Positions 51,291 through 59,314 are shown, counted from the first letter of the stretch. The stretch: 64,000 nucleotides of DNA from Erythrobacter fulvus (GCF_028595285.1 NZ_JAQQXQ010000005.1:186001-250000); one strand, 5' to 3'. Numbers and translations are program-made. Notes: generated from the letters alone by a model not told the origin.

Positions 51291-51851
51291 ATGCCCGCGC
51301 CCGCACGAAAGCCGCCGATGTCCAAGGAAAGCCTGTTGCCGCTGCTGGCGCGGCACGTGCTGGCGCACGGGTTCGGGCAGGCAAGCCTGCGCCCGCTGGC
51401 AAAGGCGGCGGGCACATCCGACCGGATGCTGCTCTACCATTTCGGCAGCAAGGAGGCGCTGATTGCCGATCTGCTGGCCTATCTTGCCGCGCTCTATGCC
51501 GCGGGACTTGAGACGGCGCTGGGCGATGACAGGCCTTCCACCCGCGCCGACGTGTTGGCGCGGATCATCGATCAGAACCGCGATCCGGCGATGCAGCCCT
51601 TCATGGCGCTGTGGTGGGAAATCGTTGCCGGGGCGGCGCGCGGGACTCCCGGCTTTGCTGCGGCGGCGCAGGCGATGATGGGCGAGCTGCTCGGCTGGCT
51701 TGAGGGGCAGATGCCCGAAGGCGATGCCGACCCGGCGGGCGGTGCGCGCTATCTGCTCACCGTGATCGAGGGCGCGATGATGCTGTCGGCGATCGGGCAT
51801 GCCGACACGGCCCGCGAAGGCCTGCTTGCGGGCGGCCTCGCGCCGTCCTAA
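51291..51851 (+). CDS. TetR/AcrR-family transcriptional regulator
   Basis: Seen: 186 residues. The helix-turn-helix domain (SLLPLLARHVLAHGFGQASLRPLAKAAGTSDRMLLYHFGSKEALIADLL) is followed by an all-helical ligand domain. The first ATG (51291) lies only 8 bases from the second operator and lacks a Shine-Dalgarno; an in-frame ATG at 51318 (MSKESLLPLL) is an alternative start. Known: ligand-responsive repressor. Two palindromes upstream suggest autoregulation and control of the divergent four-helix membrane protein. Confidence 0.88.
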   Translation: MPAPARKPPMSKESLLPLLARHVLAHGFGQASLRPLAKAAGTSDRMLLYHFGSKEALIADLLAYLAALYAAGLETALGDDRPSTRADVLARIIDQNRDPAMQPFMALWWEIVAGAARGTPGFAAAAQAMMGELLGWLEGQMPEGDADPAGGARYLLTVIEGAMMLSAIGHADTAREGLLAGGLAPS

Positions 51852-51861
51852 GCAGCGCGCC

Positions 51862-53079
51862 ATGAAGAAGACCACCGGAATGGACCGCGCCGCCACCGCC
51901 AACTGGCGTCCCGCCACCCGCGCGCTGCGCGGCGGCACTTGGCGATCCGAACACGGCGAGACCAGCGAGGCGCTGTTCCTCACCTCGGGCTACACCTACG
52001 ACGACGCGCAAACCGTCGCCGACCGCTTTGCGGGCGAGGCCGAGGGCATGACCTATTCGCGCCTCCAGAACCCCACCGTCGCCATGCTGGAAGAACGCAT
52101 CGCGCTGATGGAGGGGGCGGAGGCCTGCCGCACCCAGGCGAGCGGGATGGCGGCGATGACCGCGGCGCTGTTGTGCCAGCTTTCGGCGGGGGACCACGTG
52201 GTTGCCGCGCGCGCCGCCTTCGGTTCTTGCCGCTGGCTGGTCGACAACCTGCTGCCCAAGTTCGGCATCGAAACCACGGTGATCGACAGCGCCGAAAATG
52301 CCGCATGGGACGCCGCGATCCGGCCCAATACCAAGGTTTTCTTCTTCGAAACGCCGGCCAACCCGACGCTCGACATCGTCGATCTGGCTTACGTCTGCGG
52401 CCTTGCCAGGGCGCATGGTATTACAACTGTGGTCGACAACGCCTTTGCCTCGCCGGTGTTGCAGCGCCCGATGGACTTTGGCGCTGATGTGGTGGCCTAT
52501 TCCGCGACCAAGCTGATGGACGGGCAGGGCAGGGTGCTTGCGGGCGCGATCTGCGCGTCGAAGCAGTGGATCGACGAGGTGCTGATGCCGTTCCAGCGCA
52601 ATACCGGCCCGACGCTTTCCGCCTTCAACGCCTGGGTGGTGCTGAAGGGGCTGGAAACCCTGCCCTTCCGCGCGCGCCTGCAGAGCGAGAACGCCGTGGC
52701 GCTCGGTCATTTCCTCGAACCGCGCATTGTCGCGGCGGGCGGGCATCTGCGGCACCCCGGCCTGCCGAGCCATCCGCGCCACGATCTCGCGATCAAGCAG
52801 ATGGATGCTACGGGTCCGATCTTCGCGCTCGACGTCGGCAGCCGCGCGCGCGCCTTCGCCATTCTGGACGCGCTCGAACTGATCGATATTTCCAACAATA
52901 TCGGCGACGCGCGCAGCCTGATGTGCCACCCGGCCTCGACCACCCATGCCGGCCTGACCGACGAGGCGCGCGCTGCAATGGGCGTGACCGAGGGATTGCT
53001 GCGCATCAATGTGGGCCTTGAGGATATCGCCGACCTGACCGAGGACATGGACCGCGCGCTTGCCGCTGCGGGGATCTGA
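51862..53079 (+). CDS. metZ: O-succinylhomoserine sulfhydrylase
   Basis: Seen: 405 residues of the Cys/Met metabolism PLP family: TRALRGGTWRSEHGETSEALFLTSGYTYDDA, MTYSRLQNPT, ASGMAAMTAALL, FFETPANPTLDIVDL, and the PLP lysine in YSATKLMDGQGRVLAG (K217). SEHGETSEALFLTSGY and GQGRVLAG match MetZ rather than MetB or MetY. Known: makes homocysteine from O-succinylhomoserine and sulfide. An in-frame ATG at 51880 (MDRAATANW) is a second start option. 10 bases from its TGA stop is the DsbA-fold gene. Confidence 0.92.
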   Translation: MKKTTGMDRAATANWRPATRALRGGTWRSEHGETSEALFLTSGYTYDDAQTVADRFAGEAEGMTYSRLQNPTVAMLEERIALMEGAEACRTQASGMAAMTAALLCQLSAGDHVVAARAAFGSCRWLVDNLLPKFGIETTVIDSAENAAWDAAIRPNTKVFFFETPANPTLDIVDLAYVCGLARAHGITTVVDNAFASPVLQRPMDFGADVVAYSATKLMDGQGRVLAGAICASKQWIDEVLMPFQRNTGPTLSAFNAWVVLKGLETLPFRARLQSENAVALGHFLEPRIVAAGGHLRHPGLPSHPRHDLAIKQMDATGPIFALDVGSRARAFAILDALELIDISNNIGDARSLMCHPASTTHAGLTDEARAAMGVTEGLLRINVGLEDIADLTEDMDRALAAAGI

Positions 53080-53089
53080 GGGACGATAC

Positions 53090-53695
53090 ATGACCAAGCG
53101 CGTTGAACTCGTCTTCGATTTCGTCTCGCCCAATGCCTACATGGTGTGGGGCCCGCTCAAGGAAATCGCCGCGCGTCGCGGGGCAGAACTGGCGGTGATC
53201 CCCGTCTTCCTTGCCGGCATGCACCGCATCACCGGCAATGCCCCGCCGATGATCCGCGATGCCGAGGTCAAGGGCAAGAACGCCTATGCCCAGCTGGAGA
53301 TGGATCGCTACATCGCAAAGCACGGGCTGACGAAGTACCGGCTGCACCCGCAATTTCCGTTCAATTCCATCACCTTGCAGCGAATGTTGCAGGCCGCCTG
53401 CAACGACGGGCGCGGGGTCGAATTCGTCGAGGCGCTGCTTGCGCCGATCTGGGAAGAGGGGCTGGATATTGCCTCTCCGCAAGCCATCGGTTCGGTGCTG
53501 GCGGCAGCCGGTTTCGATGCTGCCGAACTGTTTGCCCGCGCACAGAGCGATGACGTGAAACAGGCGCTCGCCGCCAACACCGATGCCGTGGTCGAACGCG
53601 GCGCCTTCGGCATTCCGACGATGTGGGTCGGGAACGAAATGTTTTTCGGCAAAGAGCGGCTGGGGCAAGTCGAGGAAGAGTTGGCGAAGGATTGA
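53090..53695 (+). CDS. 2-hydroxychromene-2-carboxylate isomerase/DsbA-fold protein
   Basis: Seen: 201 residues from ATG 53090 with GAGGGACG upstream. The opening VELVFDFVSPNAYMVWGPLKEIAARRGAEL matches the kappa-class GST/HCCA isomerase group, with a serine (S14) where DsbA has the CxxC pair. VERGAFGIPTMWVGNEMFFGKERL is the closing signature. Known: HCCA isomerases act with glutathione in naphthalene and related aromatic degradation, but many genomic copies lie outside such pathways. It is co-transcribed with metZ; the substrate is not evident. Confidence 0.87.
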   Translation: MTKRVELVFDFVSPNAYMVWGPLKEIAARRGAELAVIPVFLAGMHRITGNAPPMIRDAEVKGKNAYAQLEMDRYIAKHGLTKYRLHPQFPFNSITLQRMLQAACNDGRGVEFVEALLAPIWEEGLDIASPQAIGSVLAAAGFDAAELFARAQSDDVKQALAANTDAVVERGAFGIPTMWVGNEMFFGKERLGQVEEELAKD

Positions 53696-53775
53696 GGGGG
53701 CCGGTCAGACGGCAGCTTTCAGGAGACCCACGCAGCCTCGTGAATGACCGGAAGTGGGTGGGAAGCGGACCCAAC

Positions 53776-53805
53776 GAAAAAGGCGAGGGCATACTTGGCC
53801 TCGCC
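53776..53805 (-). terminator. Intrinsic terminator after the two-repeat secreted protein gene
   Basis: Seen on the minus strand: GGCGAGG / CCTCGCC stem with a short loop followed by TTTTTCGTT, 38 bases past the stop at 53843. On the plus strand it could also slow transcripts coming from the isomerase gene. Confidence 0.7.
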
Positions 53806-53842
53806 CTTCCCACGGCTTCTCAGCTATTTAACCAAATATCCG

Positions 53843-54363
53843 TCAGTGACACTTCGGATGTGTGTGAATATCGCTCGCGTCAAGTGCCGTCCCGCCAGCC
53901 ATCGTCAGCTGTGCGCAAATGCCGGAACCGCGATTGAAGAAGATACCATACTGGGTCGAACCCGACTCAAACGAGTCAACGTTGGTGAAGCCGCGTTCCG
54001 ACATAGCATCTATGGCAGCGATTGAATTCATGCCCTTGATGCCAGCAAGGCCGCTTGCGTGGCCTGGTGCATGCGCCGCAGGCGCACTGTGTCCGCACTG
54101 GACGCTCGGCACACTGTTAATCGCTGCCACACGCCCTTGCGAAACGGAAATTGCGACGCAAACATGTTTATCACCGTTCCACCAATATTGTGCGCCCTTA
54201 GCGTGGGAGAAGGTGTAACCGTGTTTGCCCATCTCAGCGTCGATATAAGCGCCCTTCATCCCGATCAGACTGACCAGATCGCTAGGCGTATGCGCTATCG
54301 CTGCACTCCAAAAAAACCAATTGATGCAGCCGCTACAAGCGCGAGAGTTTTTGACTTCTTCAT
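53843..54363 (-). pseudogene. Secreted two-repeat protein, split by a one-base frameshift in a T7 run
   Basis: Seen: ATG at 54361-54363 opens a signal peptide, MKKSKTLALVAAASIGFF, that hits TAG at 54295-54297. The remaining 155 codons continue in the next frame from WSAAIAHTPSDL to the stop at 53843. One extra T in the homopolymer at 54310-54316 (T7 on the coding strand) would join the parts into a 173-residue protein with an AIA/HT cleavage site. The mature part holds two ~60-residue repeats of the form L-x-G-x-K-G...G-Y/F-T...Q-Y-W/G...C...C. This pattern is seen in small secreted bacterial proteins of unknown function. Base composition is lower in GC than in the neighbours. It could be a true frameshift, a slippage-controlled gene or a sequencing error. 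Confidence 0.75.
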
Positions 54364-54430
54364 CGATGCGTTCCTTTGCTGGCCCCGAGTCGCATGAGCG
54401 CTCTGATTGTTGATAGTGCGTAGGGCTCAC

Positions 54431-54789
54431 AGATTTTACAAGTTAGCCTGCGGCTAAGTCACTCTATCAAGGCCGCGCTTGCTCCCAAATGCTCGCCTTT
54501 CTTCTGAAGACCACTTAGGGGGCGCTTGCTGAATGTCCGCTTTTGGCGCGGGTGGAGCGAGAGCTGCCCGTGCGCTTTCAGGACTGCGCAACAACTCGGC
54601 TTACAACCGGAACTTGGTGGTTAGCGGGCGGTCTGATTTTGCGCTTCAATGCCTTGAAAGCTCGCGGAGTTTTGTCACGGTTTTTGATCGCTGCTGTGGA
54701 CCCAGTTACGGAGACTGTGAAACGGCCATGTGCAGCACCTTTCATGTAATGAGAGCCGAAATCGATATCGGTTTGTCCCGGGTGCCGCA
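54431..54789. other. Intergenic region with no clear gene
   Basis: About 360 bases. Open frames of 70-86 codons occur but start without ribosome binding sites, lack recognisable motifs and show codon use unlike the neighbours. I see no RNA gene. It may hold remnants of lost genes. The end carries the promoter of the DUF418 gene. Confidence 0.4.
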
Positions 54790-54818
54790 TTGACAATCAA
54801 AAATAGGCAGTGCCTATT
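54790..54818 (+). promoter_or_regulatory. Promoter with palindromic operator upstream of DUF418 gene
   Basis: Seen: consensus TTGACA at 54790-54795, and AATAGGCA-G-TGCCTATT at 54802-54818, a perfect palindrome with 8-bp arms lying where the spacer and -10 (CCTATT or TATTCT) should be. It is 39 bases before the DUF418 start. Inference: a repressor binding here would block RNA polymerase; the regulator is not obvious in the window. Confidence 0.65.
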
Positions 54819-54856
54819 CTCCCCGGGGCACGCCGAAAATCCAAGGGGGGAATTCG

Positions 54857-56053
54857 ATGAACGGCACAAGTAGTGCGCAGGTTCGGCCTGAAAGAATTGA
54901 ATATGTCGACGCCCTCCGGGGCTTCGCTTTGTTCGGCCTTCTCATGGTGCATTCGGCTGAAGCATTTGGCGTTGGACTATCGCGATCGACCGACGATACG
55001 TGGGGGCAGGCGATTTTCTTCCTCTTCGGCAGCAAGGCATTCGCGATATTCGCGCTGCTTTTCGGGTTCAGTTTCGCAACAATCATGGCCAACCAGCGCG
55101 GACGCGGTGTCGATTTCACGGCCCGTTTCGCCTGGCGACTATTGCTCCTTATGGGGATCGGATTTGTCCACTCGCTGCTGTATTCCCCCGAGATTTTGCG
55201 CTTGCTCGCGTTTCTGGGGCTTCTGCTCATCCCGCTGGACAGAGTTCGCAGCAATTATGCGCTGATGGCAATTGCGGGCCTGTTTTTCCTTCAGATACCG
55301 CTGCTCATCCAGTGGCTTTTGGCGCAATCGGGCAATGCCTTTGCCGCGTCAGAGCCCTATTTTGCTCGCTCCGGTCTTTGGGATGTCTTCAGGAACGGCA
55401 GCCTGGGAGAACTCATCGAGGCCAATCTCATCGAGGGTAACCTCGTCAAGTGGTCGATAAACTGGTCGTTTGGCAGGGTAAGCGAGATTGCCGGACTTTT
55501 TGCCGTTGGCGTTGTCATTCAGCGGACAGGTTTCTTCGCCCGCATTGCGAAAGATCGCGGGATTGCCTTGGCACTGTTGCTCATTGGCGGCACCATCTTC
55601 GCGATCCTCGAATTCCTCGTAAAGCCGATGGTGCCCGGATCAGGATCAGGCTCAGAGTTTGCGATCGGACCCTTTACCGAGCGGGCAATTCTGTTCCAGT
55701 GGATAGGAATAAGCGCAATCGCAGCGCAAATCGGGCTTCTGGCGCTCTTGTGGAATTCGCCAGCGCAACGGCTCGTTGGCCTGTTCCGGGGTCCCGGCCG
55801 CATGACTCTGACGCTTTATGTCGCGCATTCATTTGTCGCCGTTCCCATCTTGTATCAATTCGGTCTGGGAATGGCCGAGGTGTGGGATACGCAAACGAGA
55901 ATCCTGCTCGCAATCGCCTTTTTCGGAATGCAGATCCTGTTCGCACATTGGTGGTATGCTCGATACCGCTATGGGCCGCTGGAATGGACCTGGCGCGCGG
56001 CAACCCTGAACGACTGGAAAGTGCCGCTGCGCAAGAATGTTCAGCCAGCTTGA
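54857..56053 (+). CDS. DUF418 domain membrane protein
   Basis: Seen: 398 residues with about nine hydrophobic helices. The N-terminal part RIEYVDALRGFALFGLLMVHS is the usual acyltransferase-3-like/DUF418 opening, and the C-terminal DUF418 block contains RGPGRMTLTLYVAHSF and LFAHWWYARYRYGPLEWTWRAAT. Known: DUF418 proteins (YeiB-like) are inner membrane proteins, proposed transporters or modifiers. AT content is somewhat higher than for housekeeping neighbours. A palindromic operator overlaps its promoter. Its end overlaps the convergent dipeptidase gene by 13 bases. Confidence 0.9.
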   Translation: MNGTSSAQVRPERIEYVDALRGFALFGLLMVHSAEAFGVGLSRSTDDTWGQAIFFLFGSKAFAIFALLFGFSFATIMANQRGRGVDFTARFAWRLLLLMGIGFVHSLLYSPEILRLLAFLGLLLIPLDRVRSNYALMAIAGLFFLQIPLLIQWLLAQSGNAFAASEPYFARSGLWDVFRNGSLGELIEANLIEGNLVKWSINWSFGRVSEIAGLFAVGVVIQRTGFFARIAKDRGIALALLLIGGTIFAILEFLVKPMVPGSGSGSEFAIGPFTERAILFQWIGISAIAAQIGLLALLWNSPAQRLVGLFRGPGRMTLTLYVAHSFVAVPILYQFGLGMAEVWDTQTRILLAIAFFGMQILFAHWWYARYRYGPLEWTWRAATLNDWKVPLRKNVQPA

Positions 56054-56799
56054 AAAGGCAATCTGCGGAGACCGGAAGTTTCCGCCGTCACGTCCTCCAG
56101 CGGCACATCCATGATAGGGTAGCGCCGCCATTCGGCCCAGTCGTAATGCCACCACTCGTTCGCGAGCGGCACGAAGCCCTCGGCCACCATCCAGCCCTCG
56201 AGCAGCCGGCTCAGCCTCAAAGCCTCGGCGGGTGTGGCGGTATTGCTGCGATAGGCGGCCGGGGTGAAGTCGTCATAGGGGCTGGGCATGGTGACCTCGA
56301 CGCCGTTCCGGTGGAGCGAAAGGTCGATCGAACAGCCGCGGTTATGGCGCGATCCGGCGCGCGGATCGGCGACGAATTCGCGTTTTTCGGGCGGGGTTTC
56401 GTCCCACATCATCCGCGTGATGCGCCAGGGACGATAGGCGTCGAAGATCAGCAGGCCGTAGCCCGCCGTCTCCGCGCGGGTCTGCACGCGGGACAGCGCC
56501 TCTGCCACCGGCCGCTGTGCCACCGCGCGCGGGAGCGGATAGAGCACCCGGCCCATGAAATTGGCAGGGCTCGCATAACGGATGTCGAACCGCAGGCGCG
56601 GATCGAACCGGGCGAGATCGACCAGATCGGGCGTGGCGGTGGCCGCCGGATCGACCGGCATGGCAAGGCCCGTTCCCCCGCGCGCCGCGCAGCCACCCAG
56701 CGCCCCGGCCAGCACGCCAGCACCGATTCTCCCCAAAGCCGTGCGGCGGGTGATGGGCAGGGGCAGGGGCAGGGGCGGTTGCAGCCGATCGTCGATCAT
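56041..56799 (-). CDS. D-alanyl-D-alanine dipeptidase, VanX/DdpX-like (M15D) lipoprotein
   Basis: Seen: 252 residues. The export signal combines a twin-arginine motif (ITRRTALGRIG) and a lipobox-like LGGC (Cys37). The M15D zinc site is complete: SRHNRGCSIDLSL (His and Asp of SxHxxGxxxD) and NEWWHYD (ExxH), and LLIFDAYRPWR supplies the conserved arginine. Known: VanX/DdpX cleave D-Ala-D-Ala; in Gram-negatives this serves peptidoglycan turnover or D-Ala use, not necessarily vancomycin resistance. No VanA/VanH genes are near. Located at the periplasmic face if the signal is used. Confidence 0.9.
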   Translation of the reverse strand: MIDDRLQPPLPLPLPITRRTALGRIGAGVLAGALGGCAARGGTGLAMPVDPAATATPDLVDLARFDPRLRFDIRYASPANFMGRVLYPLPRAVAQRPVAEALSRVQTRAETAGYGLLIFDAYRPWRITRMMWDETPPEKREFVADPRAGSRHNRGCSIDLSLHRNGVEVTMPSPYDDFTPAAYRSNTATPAEALRLSRLLEGWMVAEGFVPLANEWWHYDWAEWRRYPIMDVPLEDVTAETSGLRRLPFQAG

Positions 56800-56946
56800 C
56801 CGCGTATCTCTCCTTGTGGCCAGCGCACCTTATGTCGCGCCCGGCCCTTGCAGGCGAGCAAATCTCGCCTCGTGCGGGATACAGGATGGATTAAGCGCGT
56901 TGCCCCTCTTGTGACCCTGCGCAGAATCGCTAACTTGAGGCCCGAC

Positions 56947-57360
56947 ATGAAAGAGCTCTTCCAGCACGCCGCCACCACCGACGGGGTCACTGTCCGGGTC
57001 GCCGTCAACTACCTGCCGGAGCAATCGCATCCGGAGGCGGGCAAGTGGTTCTGGGTCTATCACATCCGCATCGAGAACGGCTCGCACGAGCCGCTGCGCC
57101 TGCGCACGCGCCACTGGCGCATCACCGACGGGCGCGGGATGGTGAACCACGTGGATGGCGAGGGCGTGGTGGGCGAACAGCCGCTGCTCCAGCCGGGGCA
57201 GAGCCACGACTATGTCTCGGGCTGCCCGTTGACGACCCCGTTCGGATCGATGGAGGGGTTCTACACCTTCCAGCGCGCCGACGGATCGCCGTTCGAGGTG
57301 CGCATCCCCTTCTTCCCGCTCTCCGCGCCCGAGACCGCCGAGGGCCGCGAGCAGCGCTGA
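56947..57360 (+). CDS. apaG: ApaG protein
   Basis: Seen: 137 residues from ATG 56947. The fibronectin-III-like ApaG fold is clear: VTVRVAVNYLPEQSHPEAGKWFWVYHIRIENGS, LRTRHWRITDG, GEGVVGEQPLLQPGQSHDYVSGCPLTTPFGSMEGFYTF. Known: ApaG is linked to Co2+/Mg2+ handling and Ap4A metabolism; the biochemical role is unclear. Longer in-frame frames upstream overlap the dipeptidase gene and are not conserved. A LysR gene follows after 39 bases. Confidence 0.94.
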   Translation: MKELFQHAATTDGVTVRVAVNYLPEQSHPEAGKWFWVYHIRIENGSHEPLRLRTRHWRITDGRGMVNHVDGEGVVGEQPLLQPGQSHDYVSGCPLTTPFGSMEGFYTFQRADGSPFEVRIPFFPLSAPETAEGREQR

Positions 57361-57399
57361 GCCTTGCTCTAAGCCCTTGCCGCGCCTAATTCACGCGGC

Positions 57400-58188
57400 G
57401 TGAAGCGTACCCATCTCCCCCTGAATGCCCTGCGCGTGTTCGACGCGGCGGCCCGTCACCTGTCGTTCACCCGCGCGGCGGACGAGCTGGCCGTCACCCC
57501 CGCCGCCGTCGGCCAGCAGATCCGCGCGCTGGAGGACGTGCTCGGCGTCGTCCTGTTCCGCCGCACCTCCAAGGGGCTGGAACTCACCCCCGAAGGCGAG
57601 GCGGGGCTTGATCCCTTGCGCGAAGGATTCCTCAGGTTCGAGGAAAGCGTCGATGCGATGCAGGCGGGGCAGGCGTCGGACCGCTACACCATCGCCACCC
57701 CCCGCGAATTCTATGCCGAATGGCTCGCCCCGCGTCTGGCGAAGTTCCAGGCTGGAACCCCCGGCATCCAGTATATCCTCGCCCCCGACGAACATGCCGA
57801 CTTTACCGAGGCGAACCTCGACCTCGCGATCCGGCTGGTCGACGGGCCGGGCGAGCTTCAGGGCGTGCAACTCGCCCCCGCCATGCGCGTCACCGTCGCC
57901 GCGCCGGAGCACCGCGACGCCTGGATCGAATGGCCGGGCATGCCCCTGCCGCAAGGCGTGAACCCCTGCATCAGGGCCGGCAGCCCCGGACAGGCGCTCG
58001 CCTCGGCGCTGGCGGGGATGGGCCGCACCACTCTGCCGCTGGCCCTGGCCGAGGGCGCGGTGGCGCGCGGCCAGCTCACCATGCTCGAAGGCCCGGAGCC
58101 CGCCCAGCGCGCCTACTGGCTGCTCGCCCCCGCACCGCAATGGCGCAGCAAGAAGGTGCGCAGTCTTGTTGGTTTCCTCAGTTCCTGA
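57400..58188 (+). CDS. LysR-family transcriptional regulator, GcvA-like (short)
   Basis: Seen: 262 residues from GTG 57400, with the canonical GcvA-type opening LPLNALRVFDAAARHLSFTRAADELAVTPAAVGQQIRALE. The sensor domain is shorter than usual (total about 30 residues below the typical 295), with a compact end (QWRSKKVRSLVGFLSS). No Shine-Dalgarno is visible, but the conserved N terminus fixes the start. No adjacent divergent target. It is probably expressed from its own promoter or with apaG. Confidence 0.87.
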   Translation: MKRTHLPLNALRVFDAAARHLSFTRAADELAVTPAAVGQQIRALEDVLGVVLFRRTSKGLELTPEGEAGLDPLREGFLRFEESVDAMQAGQASDRYTIATPREFYAEWLAPRLAKFQAGTPGIQYILAPDEHADFTEANLDLAIRLVDGPGELQGVQLAPAMRVTVAAPEHRDAWIEWPGMPLPQGVNPCIRAGSPGQALASALAGMGRTTLPLALAEGAVARGQLTMLEGPEPAQRAYWLLAPAPQWRSKKVRSLVGFLSS

Positions 58189-58190
58189 GG

Positions 58191-58231
58191 AGCGCACCCG
58201 CCTCCGCGGGCGCGCTTTCCTCGCTCACACG
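58191..58231 (+). terminator. Possible terminator after LysR gene
   Basis: Seen: GCGCACCCGC and GCGGGCGCGC form a 10-bp stem with one mismatch, followed by TTTCCTC, just after the LysR stop. Confidence 0.4.
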
Positions 58232-58295
58232 GCTTTTTTGTTGGCCTATCGCTTCGCTACTTGAGGCCTGAAGGCCGCGTCGCTGCGCGACCGGG

Positions 58296-58871
58296 TCAGC
58301 GCGTTTCGGTGAGGGTGTTTTCCTCTTCGTCGTCGTCGGGGTAGCCCAATTCCCGCAGCACCTGATCGCGGACATATTCGTAGAGCCAGTGGCCGGGCTT
58401 CACGTAGCGCGCATCGACATATTGCGCGTGGCGGTGGCGGATCACGAAGGCGAGCATCGAGTTGGCGCGCGGGTTGGATAGCCCCTCGGCCAGCGCCCGC
58501 TCGATCGCGCAATCCTCCAGCCGCATCACCCCCCAGCCGAGCGCCTCGTCCCACGCGGCGGCAAAGCCCTCCGCCCCCGGTTTCGCCCGCAGCTTGTAGA
58601 GCGCCTCGAGGCTGCGCCCGATATGCACGGCGGCCGCCTTGACGATCCCCGTCTCGGCCAGCCGCGCCACGAAAGCGCGCTGGAGATCGGGCGTGATCGA
58701 ATTGCGGCGCGGCTGCTTGTGGAGATAGGGCCGGAAGGCGAGCAGCATATCCTCCTCCGCCACCACCGCCGGTTCGAACTCCCACGCGACCTCGGACGTC
58801 GCCTGCCGCGCAATCTTGCGCTTGTTGCGCTTGGGCGGGGCGGGGGAGTCGTCGGCGGAGGGCGCGGGCAT
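58296..58871 (-). CDS. Hypothetical protein with helix-turn-helix-like segment
   Basis: Seen: 191 residues from ATG at 58869-58871. A basic N terminus (PPKRNKRKIARQA) precedes DLQRAFVARLAETGIVKAAAVHIGRSLEALYKLRAK, which looks like a homeodomain-like helix-turn-helix as found in phage-terminase-small-subunit-like proteins. It ends in an acidic stretch (DDDEEENTLTETR). I do not recognise a named family. The frame extends upstream to 59210, but that part crosses the REP-like repeats and is not protein-like. Inference: DNA-binding protein of unknown role. Confidence 0.7.
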   Translation of the reverse strand: MPAPSADDSPAPPKRNKRKIARQATSEVAWEFEPAVVAEEDMLLAFRPYLHKQPRRNSITPDLQRAFVARLAETGIVKAAAVHIGRSLEALYKLRAKPGAEGFAAAWDEALGWGVMRLEDCAIERALAEGLSNPRANSMLAFVIRHRHAQYVDARYVKPGHWLYEYVRDQVLRELGYPDDDEEENTLTETR

Positions 58872-58905
58872 GGGAGAGGGGTGGCAGAGGGCGGGGGAGT
58901 AGGAA

Positions 58906-59012
58906 AATGGAAAGGCCCCACCCCCGACCCCTCCCGCAGGCGGGAGGGGAGTTCCAGCGCTACCAGTCCCCCTCCCGCTTGCGGGAGGGGCTAGGGGTGG
59001 GCGGGGAGCCAC
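58906..59012. repeat. Pair of inverted REP-like palindromes
   Basis: Seen: hairpin 1 CCCCTCCCG-CAGG-CGGGAGGGG (58928-58949) and hairpin 2 CCCCTCCCGC-TT-GCGGGAGGGG (58969-58990). Each is flanked by a CCCCACCC-like tag pointing outward (58915-58924, and GGGGTGGGCGGGG at 58994-59006), so the two copies are mirror images. This is the layout of REP/BIME elements. It lies between two unrelated genes. Confidence 0.75.
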
Positions 59013-59252
59013 CAATGCCCGCGTGTAGCACCGCCCTGCCGGTGGCGAGCGACCAGCCACGCCGAGCGGCCCCCGGTTGCGTGGGACAAAGGACAGAGCA
59101 GGGCGCGCCGGTCCTTGGCATGTCCACAGAAGGTGACTCGGAGAGCTAGAGGACATCAGAACAAGGAGTCCTAGCACAGCTATTTCAAAGTAGCACAAAT
59201 GCTGCGCCACTCGGAGCGAATGCTCTCCAAGATTACCGTAAGCTGATCCGAA
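59013..59252. other. Intergenic region before the YaaC-like gene
   Basis: About 240 bases where composition shifts from GC-rich to AT-rich near 59150. I see no gene or RNA. The shift probably marks the left edge of acquired DNA. Confidence 0.45.
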
Positions 59253-59281
59253 TTGACAATCTATTAAATTCTATGGATATT
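59253..59281 (+). promoter_or_regulatory. Promoter of the YaaC-like gene
   Basis: Seen: TTGACA at 59253-59258 and GATATT at 59276-59281 with a 17-base spacer in an AT-rich stretch, 34 bases before the start of the gene. Confidence 0.55.
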
Positions 59282-59314
59282 TTGGTGTGAGGATTTGATG
59301 CGGGGCCAACCCTG

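Noticed and set aside
54533..54793. Overlapping 68-86 codon frames in the DUF418 upstream region
   Set aside because: No ribosome binding sites, no motifs, several competing frames; no basis to prefer one.
56041..56799. Vancomycin resistance locus
   Set aside because: Only a VanX-like dipeptidase is present; no VanA/VanH ligase/dehydrogenase or VanRS. A peptidoglycan-turnover role is more likely.
58872..59210. N-terminal extension of the helix-turn-helix hypothetical
   Set aside because: The extension is translated from REP-like palindromes and intergenic sequence; Pro/Gly-rich artefact.
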